Source: Amphiura filiformis
Taxonomy: Eukaryota; Echinodermata; Ophiuroidea; Amphilepidida; Amphiuridae
Assembly (NCBI RefSeq): GCF_039555335.1
Contig: NC_092642.1
Location: 60,243,776-60,307,775 of the forward strand
Direction of reading: 5' to 3'
Length of the DNA: 64,000 nucleotides
The notes under the pieces are model-generated. The model searched no databases, was not told where the DNA came from, and saw only the letters and a program-made list of their open reading frames with translations. A program made the position numbers and the translations under genes. Of the stretch, positions 1 through 12,100 are shown in pieces; within the stretch, counting starts at the first letter, position 1, and each line of letters opens with the position of its first letter.

Positions 1-76
1 TCATAGGCATGATGTTTCAAGAACATTTTCTTCACTGATCTACATGAACTACCCTGATGAATCTCTCCATAACACC

Positions 77-272
77 TCATATAGAGGTTATCCACTATAC
101 TCATGTGTGACTTCTAACAAAAGGCACTGATTCCCGTAGTATTCCTCATTCAAACCAATTCAATACACGACCTTGGAGTTACCTGCATGACTTTGGCGGG
201 CTATTTTGAAGCAAGCGTGGTTGCACATGCAGGTACTTCTTTTGAAAGTCCTAAACAAGGTATAGCAGTCGC
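77..272. repeat. Dispersed repeat, copy 1
   Basis: This stretch is repeated, diverged, at about 17959-18190. Shared blocks include ACTTCTAACAAAAGGC, GTATTCCTCATTCAAACC and GCGGGCTATTTTGAA. The second copy carries an extra ~40-base segment. No coding potential or terminal repeats are visible, so the class is unknown. Confidence 0.6.
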
Positions 273-775
273 TGATAGGATGTGCAACTTATAGAACACG
301 GATAACCTCTATTATTCCTCGCAAATTGTGATGGATTTGCAATTTTGCAACTTACAAAGCGTCATAACTCTTTCACTTTGTAAAATGGGAGGAGGTTCAC
401 GTGGAAAAAATACACTCTACACATGCATGATCAAAAAATTCTAAGTTGTGGTCCTTCGTAAAAGGGGCGACTAATTTTTGTGATTCCTTTAAGAACTAGA
501 AATATCTGTATATAAAATTGATCAATTTTGTTGAAAAAAAGTCTCTATATATATATTACCTGTGAACACTGATGTTTTTTACATATTATGCATTTATTAT
601 TTTTGGTATTAATTTTGTTTTCTTTCAATACATAAATTATTTTCATAATTACAATGGCATGGAATGAAACAGCAAATGCTTACATGAGTCTTGAGAAATG
701 AAATCAAAATATGTATCCGGTAAACAGGCATGTCATTACGGGAACAACTCAAAAGATTGATGGCATTATTGGGCT
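273..775. other. Intergenic, nothing recognised
   Basis: AT-rich sequence between two repeats, with no convincing reading frame, RNA gene or repeat structure. Confidence 0.5.
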
Positions 776-950
776 ATTCCAGTTGAAATCCATACACCCC
801 CTATGAAAGACATGGCCTTAATCTCCCACACAGGGAGTGCGAATTTCAATGGGGTTACCTAAATGGGCGACTCCATTTGAAACCTACACCCTCTGTAAGG
901 GAGTTTAACTTCATGTGTTCCATAGGGGGCGTATGGATTTCATCTGGAAT
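776..950. repeat. Palindromic MITE-like element, family A copy 1
   Basis: An approximately 175-bp element whose two halves are inverted copies. It starts ATTCCAGTTGAAATCC and ends with the imperfect complement. CACCCCCTAT near one end answers ATAGGGGGCG near the other. Two related copies lie at 1150-1325 and 2640-2816. A foldback MITE is the likely class. The short reading frame at 915-1160 overlaps it and is probably noise. Confidence 0.75.
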
Positions 951-1149
951 GGCAGATTAACGAAACTTGTTTTGTTACGGAGGGAGGTGGATGATAATGT
1001 TGAATCTTGCATTTCTCCTATGCCTTTAAATAAAATTGATGTCATTTTGTCTCACCTCTGGTCTCCTTACAGATGGAGAGGGAGGGGGTCAGCTATGAAA
1101 CTAGTTTATAGGAAGCCATTAACCTTTTGGGCTGTTCCCCAATTGGGCA

Positions 1150-1325
1150 ATTCCAGTTGACATCCATACACCCCCTATGGAAGACATGACCTTAATCTCC
1201 CACACAGAGGGTGTAGATTGGAAATGAAATCACCCATTCAGGTAACCCCATTTGAAATTTACACCCCCTGTGTGGCAGATTAAGGTCATGTCTTTCATAG
1301 GGGGTGTATGGATTTCAACTGGAAT
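1150..1325. repeat. Palindromic MITE-like element, family A copy 2
   Basis: Same family as 776-950, with better preserved termini: ATTCCAGTTGACATCC at the left and GGATTTCAACTGGAAT at the right. The GACCTTAATCTCCCACAC arm is mirrored by GTGTGGCAGATTAAGGTC. Confidence 0.8.
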
Positions 1326-1719
1326 AGCTCAAAAGGCCAGGGCAGAGATCCAGTAACTGCACTTGCTAAAAGTTTGCTTACCCAAGCACAAGCAAATGAA
1401 TTACAATCCCGGTGCATGTTGTTTTTACCCTATTATGCGTAACTTGTTTACAAATTCGCACCATTTCCACCGGCGCCAGACTTGTTTTATAGCAGTTGTG
1501 ATGTAGTCTCGTCCTCGTCTATTACCAACTCATTTTGATTTCAGAAACAATAATAAATACGCTGTTTGGTAAACACTTCAAGGCCGTTCTATGGGACGCA
1601 CCAATCGTTTATACCAAGGTAACAATAACCATGTTGTAAACTAGACATTTCGCCATCTGCATCACACACTGTTGTATCTTAAAAGGCTGCCTTGTGTCAT
1701 TTTTACCATCATTGTTGTA

Positions 1720-2376
1720 TAGGGTGGTGCGTTTAAATGTACACTAGCTGGAAATTGCTTTGTCGCCCTCTGGCATTTGGCCTACGGATGTGTTTAGTCA
1801 AAGAAAGTTATTTTCTGCATCTTGAAGAGTTAAGCTTTCATTCCATACCAAACTCGACTAATTCTGAACGGATTTTCATAATTTTTTCGCTATCTTTGTG
1901 ATTGGTGAGGAAAAAGCTCCTTCCGGCCTTAAATTTAAAGGGACAGAACGTAAACAAAGTCACATGATGGGAGGAAAGAGAGGGAAATCTGCCTCCGATG
2001 CTGGACTGGATCGTGTTGTTAAGCTTCACAGTGATGGCAATAGCTTGACAGAAGTGGCTAAGATAATGAATCGCAGCCGTAGTTTTGTCTGTAAGGCTTG
2101 GGCCAGGAGATTTCATCCAAAACCAAAGGACCGGAAGCGGAAGCGGAAAAGCGGACAATTCTCCCAAATTTGCTGGAAGGCGAGAGAGGATGGAAAAATA
2201 GATGCCAAAGAGTTATTGAAAACCAGGGAGGTGCCAGTTCCTAAGCAAATGTATAAATGTAAGCATACAAACATTTGACAATAACATTTAGAAGGTTTCC
2301 AATGGTGTAAAACACTGTTAATGCTTTGTTTACCAAAAAGTTTAATTGCTAGTGTACATTTAAACGCACCACCCTA
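1720..2376 (+). mobile_element. Tc1/mariner-like non-autonomous transposon
   Basis: A 657-bp element with perfect ~29-bp terminal inverted repeats: TAGGGTGGTGCGTTTAAA at the left end, its complement at the right end, with ACACTAGC/GCTAGTGT as the inner part. TA dinucleotides at 1718-1719 and 2377-2378 fit the TA target duplication of the IS630-Tc1-mariner superfamily. It encodes only a short helix-turn-helix protein (1964-2278), so it is an internally deleted derivative or an element in which only the DNA-binding part survived. Confidence 0.75.
1964..2278 (+). CDS. Transposase N-terminal helix-turn-helix fragment
   Basis: Open frame of 104 codons inside the element at 1720-2376. I start it at the ATG pair at 1964; the frame is open upstream only through a GTG at 1898. 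Near the N-terminus, SLTEVAKIMNRSRSFVCKAW has the shape of the paired-like helix-turn-helix that Tc1/pogo-type transposases use to bind their terminal repeats. It is followed by a basic stretch (PKDRKRKRKSG). No catalytic DDE/DDD domain follows, so the protein could bind ends but not transpose alone. Assignment rests on helix-turn-helix shape and flanking terminal repeats, not on a family match. Confidence 0.55.
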   Translation: MMGGKRGKSASDAGLDRVVKLHSDGNSLTEVAKIMNRSRSFVCKAWARRFHPKPKDRKRKRKSGQFSQICWKAREDGKIDAKELLKTREVPVPKQMYKCKHTNI

Positions 2377-2639
2377 TATTTCATATTGTTATTTTAGATT
2401 TCAGCATGCTTCTCTCTTTTATAAATGGACAGGAGATTATAATATTGTGAATAACTAAAAATTAATATATCAAGTTAATTTTACAGTCATCACGATTAGA
2501 TGAGAATAATTTTTTTTTAAATCACATAAGGCAGCCTTTTGAGATATGACAGTATGTGATGCAGACAACGATTATTGTTTAGAAATGAGTTTAGGTGGGT
2601 ATGATTTGATTTGACTTTGACTTAATTTGTCAATGCCTT

Positions 2640-2816
2640 ATTCCAGTTGAAATCCATACACCCCCTATTCAATACATGACTATAATCTTCCAATACTTGG
2701 GGTATGGATTTCAAATGGAATCACCCACTCAGGTAACCCCATTTGAAATTCACACTCCCTGTGTGGAAGATTCAAGTCATGTCTTCCATTGGGGATGTAA
2801 GGATTTCAACTGAAAT
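2640..2816. repeat. Palindromic MITE-like element, family A copy 3
   Basis: Third and most diverged copy of the family at 776-950 and 1150-1325. Left end ATTCCAGTTGAAATCC, right end GGATTTCAACTGAAAT. Confidence 0.75.
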
Positions 2817-2850
2817 AGCATAATAACTTACAAAGTTACAAATGCTTAAA

Positions 2851-3008
2851 AAGAGGAAGCCCTGCCAGAGCAGTTCTTCTGGGGTGAACCAAACCTGCCT
2901 GGTTATCAAATTAATTAGTGACAAGGAGATAACCTTGTCACTGATTAATTTGATAACCAGGCAGGTTTGGTTCACCTCAGCAGAACTGCTCTGACGGGCT
3001 TCCTCTTT
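2851..3008. repeat. Near-perfect 75-bp foldback (hairpin) element
   Basis: The left arm (about 2851-2926) and right arm (about 2933-3008) are inverted copies with only a few mismatches, around a spacer of about 6 bases. Blocks such as AACCAAACCTGCCTGGTTAT are answered by ATAACCAGGCAGGTTTGG. The element lies just beyond the VTI1A stop codon and polyadenylation signal. A transcript across it would form a long dsRNA stem. Confidence 0.85.
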
Positions 3009-3092
3009 AGACATGTTTATTTTCATCACATGGTTCGTTGTTACCCTGGTAACAATACACATATGTGACTGACATCCAATAGAACATGCCCC

Positions 3093-3098
3093 TTTATT
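3093..3098 (-). terminator. VTI1A polyadenylation signal (AATAAA)
   Basis: AATAAA on the minus strand, 16 bases after the VTI1A stop codon at 3114-3116. If used, the 3' UTR is only about 35-45 bases. No stronger candidate is seen before the foldback at 2851-3008. Confidence 0.5.
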
Positions 3099-3113
3099 TT
3101 ACCTGCTTTAGTT

Positions 3114-6100
3114 CTATCTAGGCCTAGCAATGAAATACACAGTTAAAATTATAACAGTTAATATAACAAGACATATGAAGACCATCAGGACTCTGTTTTG
3201 AATGATCCTGTAATAAGAAAAAAAAGAGAGAGACCAACAAAATTGAAAAATGCAGTAAAAAACATACTTTTGCTATTTATCTGCGTACATTAAAGGAAGA
3301 ATTAGAACTTTGTATTGAGGGCTTATGATCAGAACCAAGTATGCCTACTTCAGGCTAGAAAGGATGACTCCGGCAATCACAACATCATGCCTTATATGTT
3401 AGAAAAACACACTCAACACACGATATTCAAAATTCCTGCGCCGAAATTGTCTAGTGCAATTACGTCATGGTTACTTGTGCTCAATTGTTGTCAGCATTAA
3501 TTCATTGTATTACTAGGACGTCATTGTGGATTAGGACGGTATTTTGAATATCGCGTGTTGAGAGACGGCTGTATTAATTCGTTTTTATGGTCAATACGCG
3601 TTTGTTTCAAAATGAAACCATGTGATTTGTGATTGATAATTAATTTTCTATCATATAAGGCATAATGTTGTGATTGCCGGAGACATCCTTTAAGTTCACA
3701 AGTTTACCAAGTATCATTTGTTTCTTTAACCTCTCAGGGTGTTTGGTGAGTCATTTTTGTGGCCTTTTATTTTCCCCCATTGTTTAGAATCATTAAATAT
3801 ACATTACACCATCTGGGCTACCTTTCAGTTAGGTACCACCAATAGCAAAATGACAGGAGAGGGTAAGTATCTAACCTGCTTCCAAATATTTTAACCCCCT
3901 GAGCTCTACCTGCCGATGTAACATTGCCTCTGATTGGTCAATTACATGATATCTTCACTTTAATCACCAATCAGAATGGAGCTTTGCAAATAATTCACCC
4001 CAATTTTTTGTGTGGTGAAATTATTCTAACAATGTTGCTGATTGGTCCAATTTATAATGAAAACTTCTTTTCGGCATGTGGTTCTCATGGGGTTAAAGAA
4101 AACTTGCACCAGAAAAGCAAAATATTACCCATTGTCTGTAATAAACGCTGCCCTCCAATTTTTCTGTGAAAAATTGACAAAAATGCAAACATTTCCATGC
4201 TATATCGTGTGAATAAGCTTAAAACTTGCATAAGTCATGTCAGTCTTGTAAGTGACGTTCGCTAAAGCAGAATCTACCAATATTTTGCATTGCTATAAAT
4301 CTACATGAAAAAAAGCTGGATTCTCATTTTAAATATCTTTTACTTCAGAAAGGAGGATAATAGGGGAAATTATTAACAACTATTACCTACGCATCATTGC
4401 ATTCAGTACCCGTGAACTCAGACCAAGATCTGCATCTGTTTCATGTAACTGAAAGAAAAAAATGACAAAATTAAAACAACTTTGAAAAGATCACAGAGAA
4501 AACAAAATTAACATTACATTATCATTTACGGTAAGTAGGATCTCTTTAGGGCAGACCATGGTATGCATAACACACTGCAGGTAAATTTGTTTCATCCTAA
4601 ACCTGGCATTCTCCTATTAAAGCCATATTATAACATTTGCTGAGGAAGACGCCCTCGCTGAATTTTTAAAATTCCTTTTTTTTACACGATTAAATTGTAC
4701 TTTATTAAAACAATATACCCTGCAAAAATCAAGACTCTAGGTGCTGTAGTTTTGTCAAAATCCGAGATTTTGAATAAAACGCAGGAACCAGCGCTTTATT
4801 ATTACGATTGAATTATTAGTCGAATGCATACACGATGTTCATAACACACAGTACGTACACGGCGTGTGGGACGGTGATACACACAACAAAGGGTCGTACC
4901 ACAACATGACCGAAGGAGTGGTACGTATTGGCATACATGTGCGCTGGTAGTAAATTCCAATTTTCTTTGCTTTGCCGTAGTTGTTGGGCTCAAAAATAAA
5001 AGGGGATATATCTGACTGTAAAAGCTAACATTTTATGGCAAAGAAATGCTAATCTATTTTGTTTGAAAATGTTATAATATGGCTTTAATTTGTCACTGAG
5101 GTATAAGTGTGCTAGTGTCATAGACCAGACAGGGAAATCCTCTTTTGCTCAAAGCACTACAGCATTCGTCTTTAACCATGAGCTTGTGGGTTTGAGTTTC
5201 GGGAAGGACTGAGTGAAGATAAAAGCTTAGTGACTACGAATGAAACAGGTTATTTCACTGAATATTTCCAATGATGTGGGCTGGGAGTCAAACTACATTC
5301 AGCTGGACAGGCTGTGACAAAAATGGTGGCACCGGTGGTCCCTGGTGATTCTAAACACCAGGTTGACCCGGTTTGGAACACTTGAGTCGATGATAGCCGT
5401 TTTTTACACTATTTTGCTCACCATGCGTTGCCAACCATAGTGTTACGCACGCACAGGCCAATTACGAGTCGGGAATCGTTTTATCAAATATCTTTTGTTC
5501 TTACCCTTGATCTTGATTTTGTTATTTTTTCTCTGTCCCTGTGAAGATTGTCCAAGATTTCTTGACCAAGTTCCTCTGTAAATAAAGTCAATAATATCTA
5601 ATGTAAAATGTATACTACATATGCACTCACACGCTAAGTAGAAGATATTATTATCTGCAAATTATATTTAATGTATTGAATTGTTTTTACTCTCTAGTTA
5701 TAACTCTATTTCAATTTCACAAAAAGTGCCTTCTTTTGACCTTATTAGATCAAATAGGGTCACATACATTAACCCTATGGGTTCTGCCAGCTAAATTATT
5801 AGCCTCTAATAACTTTTTTGATTGGATGCAAACATGGCTATAATCAAGTCTTCAGCCAATCAGAGATATGGTAAGAATAGACCAGTAAGGCTGAGTGGGA
5901 ATATGTTTTAAATTGCCACGAGATCTAAAAGCTCTATATTGATTGGTTACTCAGATCATTATATCATGTACTTAACCAATTAGGGGCCATGTAAGAATGT
6001 AGATTTAATCACCAACCTGTTTCCACTGTCATCCTGTAGCCAGCCTCTAACCTCTTGCCCGACCTTTCCAGTCTTTCTGTGTTGTCAAGTAGCCTTGTTC

Positions 6101-9100
6101 TCTGCAAGAATAGTTAACAGCAATACATGCAATTGTCATAATTATTCAGGAGTTTGTTCTGGACATGCTGTAATGTTGGTAGATTCGCCAATTTCGTGCA
6201 AGGGAGTGGCTACATCATGGGAGGTATTTGTACTAGGGGTGTAAATTAACGGTTATTTGTCTCCCATGATGTAGCCCTTGATGTATATTTCATACATGTA
6301 GGAACAGTATGATGAATACTTTACAAGGGATGTTACAGCATCAAATAATCATTCATGACAGTCGAGTTTTAATACTTTGCCTGCAGGCCAGAGGGTTCAA
6401 CATAAAAAGTCCAAAGTTTCGAGATAATTTATCAAAATTTCCACGGGTATCCTAAGAACCACTGAACCAATACTGTGCTTGTTTGTACTCATTTTAATGC
6501 ATTTTTCATGGCGATTCCAAATATGGTCATGAAATTGTGCAATTCTGAAATTTTTGAACTTGTCGTCTGCAGTCGACACCCATGTCGGGAAAGTTAATAG
6601 ACGGAGTGTTCACATTTATATACCAACCAACCTGATCTTCTGAGCCCCTGGCATCATCCATCCCTAAGAGTTCCTCTCTGGCACCATCTATATCACGAAA
6701 TGCAATTTTGGCTTTCCTCTGAAAATGAAATAAACAAAAACAGTATGATGATGAAGTTGTACAGGTATAGCTAAGTATACAGTTTACTTAATATTACTAT
6801 ACATTTTATTGTTTTACATGTAATAGTACCGTTATATAGGGCACTAGCATCGATGGCAGCTTGGAACTGGCTTGTAACAAAGCTGCACGGTCTAGTATTA
6901 ATGACACAAATATACCATGTAGAGGGATATTAAATAATACACTAATTAACTACACCTGTGTGTACAGATTTTTGTGATTACAAGCACAGTGACAATGATG
7001 TGATGACCCTTTCTCACTGTTCAAAAAATGATATGTTGAGAATATATATCATATGTGTCAGGCCAAATAAAACAATAATCATGTTTCACGTCCGCTCCCG
7101 CTTCCTATTTTTGAGGTTTCTTCAATTATATTTTTATTTTTTGAAATTCAGTCATAGAACTTTTCAAAAAAATATGTCTAGGAAGTTAAGCTACTTTCTA
7201 TAGGCTTGTTAAAGCAATAATGTGTGATTTGCATAAAGAATAGATTCCTATTTAAATGTTTGTTTTCACTGATCACATTATCCTCTTTTAATTTCGAGCC
7301 AAACAAACGAGGTATAACGAAGAAAATTGCAATTTCATTCCAGCGCCTACAATGCATGTACTACGCTCGCTCGCCGATCGTAACATGTAATACTGCACGG
7401 AGCATCGCGCTCGACGTGTGTACACATAAGCTGACATAAACGGGAGATGTTAGCAAGTAGTCGATCGATGAACTATGAATAAATCCGGGTTGACCCGGTT
7501 TTAATATAAAAAGTTCAATTTTACTGTTATTAAAGCACTTCAGGCTTAGTCTTTTACGTGGTATTTTAGTACACCACTGGGCATTATAATTATGCAAAAA
7601 GTAGAAATCCGAGTAAAATTGAGGGCGTCGCTGTAAAACAAATCACACATTATGGCTTTAATATACAAGAAACACTTTTGGAAGGTTTTGTGATCAGAGA
7701 AAAATCAAGCACATGGAGCGGAAAGTACACCTTACATCAACAAGCCTTGGGATCTCCTTGTGTGTCAGCTTTATTTGTCTCAATATTTGAGAGCAAACAG
7801 GTCATACTCTCCTCTGACTAGCCTTAATATTACGACGTAGTATTTGGATTGCTGCGCTGACATTTTTATGCTGCGGCTCAACTTCTACTAATAATAATTT
7901 TATGTTGCGGCTCTATTTCTACTGCTAAATATTGTGATGTAAGCGCTTCAGAAATTTTCTGTCATATTTTTGCTTCTAAAAAGCTGTTTGAGCAGTGGTG
8001 ATCCAATACCTACCAAATCTTTTTCTAGCCTGTTGAGTTCTGTTTGGTAGCTCTTTAACCTTGTTGTGTATTTCTGTCTGTCTTTGGCGGGAATGCTTCG
8101 GACCTCCAGGTCCATTTGCTCCAACTATTAAGAAAACATTTGACAGAATAAAAAATAAACATAGCACATGGAATAAGCCCAAATCGGCCAGGGCAGGGTA
8201 ATCAAGGCAGAGAGAAAATCAAGGTCAACAGTTTTTAGAAGACCACTTCGGTGCACAAATGCCTTTTTTTTACCCTTTGCGCTTTCCACACATTTGTAAA
8301 AACCATGTCTTTATATTAATTGATATTCTAATGAGTGCACAGTAGCTAAACTTTCTATGCCGGGGGGGGGGGGGGGTGGCCTAGTAATTTTCTAAAAGTT
8401 GCTTTCATTTGTTTTGGTCTTTTGCTATTTATATTTCAAGTGTTTAAGCTATCAGCGGTTAGTGGCTATTGATGTCGGGAGACGGTACATCGTTTGTGTA
8501 TCGATACTACCATTGAGTGTACCAACATGTCGGAAGTCTTTGAATTTTCCGACTATCGATAATTTCGACAGTCGATAACAGGCCTATATTCTATCAAACC
8601 GTAAGTAACAAGCTCTTTAGAATTTATATATGGGATGAGTGATATTTTTTTTAATCCCAAAAATGTTTCATAGCGTGGGTCGCTCGAGAGGTCTAGCTAC
8701 AAATTTGCTCACAGATATCTTCGCATTTGAGACTAGAGTCCGAATCTTATCTATCGTTGAAGTGTGACAGCATATAAAGCAATAGAAGTTCGGAAGTAAA
8801 CACAGGCAAATCACAACGAGTTATCCCAATCGAAGCTGTTGTTCAAATTGCACTTCAACTAAATTTTAGACTGTTTAAAAAAGCAACCTTTGCTCTAAAA
8901 TATAAAATCGACTGAGCAAAATAACTTTAGTCAAAATTTAAACATCAAAAGAATATTGAACAAGCGTGATCATGTGTTGCAAAAAATGTCACCGCTGATC
9001 TACCGAAAAATGATTGCTCAAGTTCAGAGTTTTTTGGTAGATCAGCGGTGACATTTTTTGCAATGCATGTACAATGTTTATGCATGTTACTCTGAAGCAA

Positions 9101-12100
9101 TCATTTTTCGGTGATCAGTGGTGTGACATTTTTTGCAATGCATGTAATATGCATGTTAAATATTCTGTTGATGTTTAAATTTTGATGAAAGTTATTTTGA
9201 TTAGTCAACTATATTTTAGAGCAACGGTTGCCTATTTTGAAATGTATTTTTGAGTAAATTATGGGGTAACATTACCAATTCATGAGCTTCATCTATCTGT
9301 CTCTCTGCTGAACTTGTTTGGGATTGCTTCTCACCTGCGGGGAAAACAAAAACACATGTTGATTGTCTCGTTGCAAATAATTACTCAAATGGGCTGAAAA
9401 AAGGGTTTTTTTCTTTAAAATCAGAAAAGAGAGTATAAGAAAAGTAACAAGTTACAGAGCGAATGCCGAATAGGGTGCAACTACTAGTCTTATTACAAGA
9501 CTGCCTTACCCCACCCCTACCCCTAAACGAGGACTGGACTCAAGTCTAGCAAGTTGCACCCTATTTGGAAATTGTACCCAAGTTAGTGAGTTACATGTAT
9601 GTAGAAATGGGGCTTACACTAATTACAATTTACCTGATCAGTGCAAGCAACTCTGGAAGCAATGAAAATATTTATAATCAGGGGAATAACTATAATTAAG
9701 GGCTGGGGTATGAACGTTTGGACAGTATTTATTTTGGGACATTAGAGCACATCATACATATCGAATTGCATTCTGAATACGAAGAATGTCATTCTGATAT
9801 CAAATAATTTTGGTTTTTGAAATTCGCAATTTAATACACATTTTATGGCAAATCATTAAAATTGATATTTTTGATATTTAACAGTACTCGGTAAACTTTA
9901 TAAATCTGATGATTTATACTTAACGTGTATGTAGGTGGGATGAAATGCCGACGATCAATTGAAAATTTTGACCTTTCGTATTGAAGATATGGATTTTTTT
10001 CCCCAAAACACCAAAAAAAAATAGGTCTTTTGGAAAAAAATCTATATCTTCAATATGAAAGGTCAAAATTTTCAATTGACCGTCGGCTTTTCCTCCTGCT
10101 ACATACACTTTAAGAATATATCATTAGATTTATATAATTTACTTCGAGGACTGTTATATATCAAAAATTTGAAAAATATCAAATTTTTATAATTTGTCAT
10201 AAAATTTGTATTATATTGTGATTTTCAAAAATGAAAATTATTTGATATCAGAAAGACATGCTTCAGATTCAGAATACAATTCGATAGGTCTGAGGTGCTC
10301 TCATGTCCCACAAAATATACTATCGAAACGCAATAAACGCTCATTTTAGATCCCTTAAAGACAGAGATAAAAAGAATTGATCGCGTCTGACGTCATCTGT
10401 CAATCAAACTCGAGCACGGTTTGTTTACAAGTGTCATGATGATGACTTGCTGAACACGGATTTATAACCGGGCGCCTTATTGTTAATTTTGCACCTTTCG
10501 ACATGCAAACCATCTCAAAAGTTATAGTAGGAAACTTTATAGTAGGAAACTTTCTTTGGTGAAGGTACCATGTCGACAATGCCTAGAAAAGCTGCTTTTT
10601 GCCTTGTAAAACTACGTAATTTTTCGCCATTTGCTGCTATTCCTTTTCTCCGATCAGCACCAGATAGATCGGTCTTCCTTTTACGGACTGATTAACCTGT
10701 GTAAACCAATCAAAGATCGTAATTGACAGTCACATCAGACGCGATAAATTCTTTTTATCTCTGTCTTTAATTATAGGAGTGTCCAGTTGTAGATTTATCT
10801 ACATTTTTGTAGACTCACTCCCCAGTCCTATATACGCCGTACCTGTGTATATTAAGGACTGGCTCATACCATTTTGTCTATGGGAAATACGCATATTCGA
10901 TGCTAGAGTGCTTTGCTATCGTTTTTCGGTCGGACAGCGGTGCAATTTTTTGCACCGTACCGGAGGTTATTTATTCAGTTAATGTTGAAATTTGGAGACT
11001 AAATTTTGCTGAGCCTGAACTTATGAAGACGTAGTTCACCACGTAAACTTGTATGGCTCAAAATTCGGACCGCTCGCCAATAAGTTTACTGACATAGTGT
11101 ATTTCCAGGCGGTTGATGTTTTTTTCATACTCACATACAGTCCACAGGTGTTCCAGAGAAAGTCATTAATATATCCTGCTACTTCACAAAATAAAACGAA
11201 TTCTCATTACGGAGAAATTTCAGTGAAAAATACGTGCCAATATGACTCTACGGCACTAGACCAATCGCCATTCTAACTTCCGGTTTTTGAGAGCAGTTTT
11301 GGGGCACTTTGACCTCTGACATATATCGGAAAAATTGACGTAATTATTATTAATTTTCTTAATATTGTCATAATGATGATCATTAAAAATACTAAATAAT
11401 TAATTTATAGACCTTTTTCTCAGACGTCACCAATCAATCGATATTGGGGTCCAGCATTCGAGTCATCAGCACCCAAACGCGAATACCGCGCCGGCGCGAG
11501 CGGTTAACTTTGCGCCACGCTAGGCGTCCTGCGCGAATTGCCAGCTCGCAGTACGCGTTTAGTTCTTCACGGTGTAAAAAGTAAACAAAATTGTGAAACA
11601 AAACAAAGATTGAATTTTAAATAGCATCGCGGTTTTTCCGTATCTTTTGTATTTTATGGCATCAAAACTAACTAGACCAAAGGTAACTTGTATGCAGTTC
11701 CCGTAAACAATTATTTTATGGAAGCTAACGTGAAATATGACAAAAGAGAGGAGAAAATACGCAATATTTGGTGGTTTTACATCGTGGACACGTGAGAAAC
11801 GCACGTGTTGTTTGTTTACATCTCAGACCCCAATATCGATTAGGTGACGTCATCAGAAAAAGGTCTATACAATACTAATATTTTTTATATTTGTTTTAAT
11901 TATTGTAAAACATTTTAGATTATATTTTGTACGCATAAAAACCCAATATTTCTGAATTCAGGTCATCTACGTCCATGACGTCATTGATTGAGGTCAATTT
12001 CCATAATTCGACGAATGGACTTACATAGGATTACACAGAGAGATATTTTGCCAAAATTTGACCATTTCTATTTAGCTTGGCCCTACTTTGTCTGCGTTAT

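Larger units (their letters stand above)
1651..2568. repeat. Outer inverted repeat split by a nested transposon
   Basis: The block at about 1659-1698 (GCATCACACACTGTTG, then AAAAGGCTGCCTTGTGT) is answered in inverted orientation at about 2523-2562 (ACATAAGGCAGCCTTTT, then GTATGTGATGC). Between the arms sits the element 1720-2376 with its own terminal repeats. The simplest reading is a short foldback element of about 250 bp into which a mariner-like element jumped. Confidence 0.65.

Noticed and set aside
1838-2167. 109-codon minus frame in the Tc1/mariner-like element
   Set aside because: Antisense to the helix-turn-helix frame, which has the better codon and domain signal.
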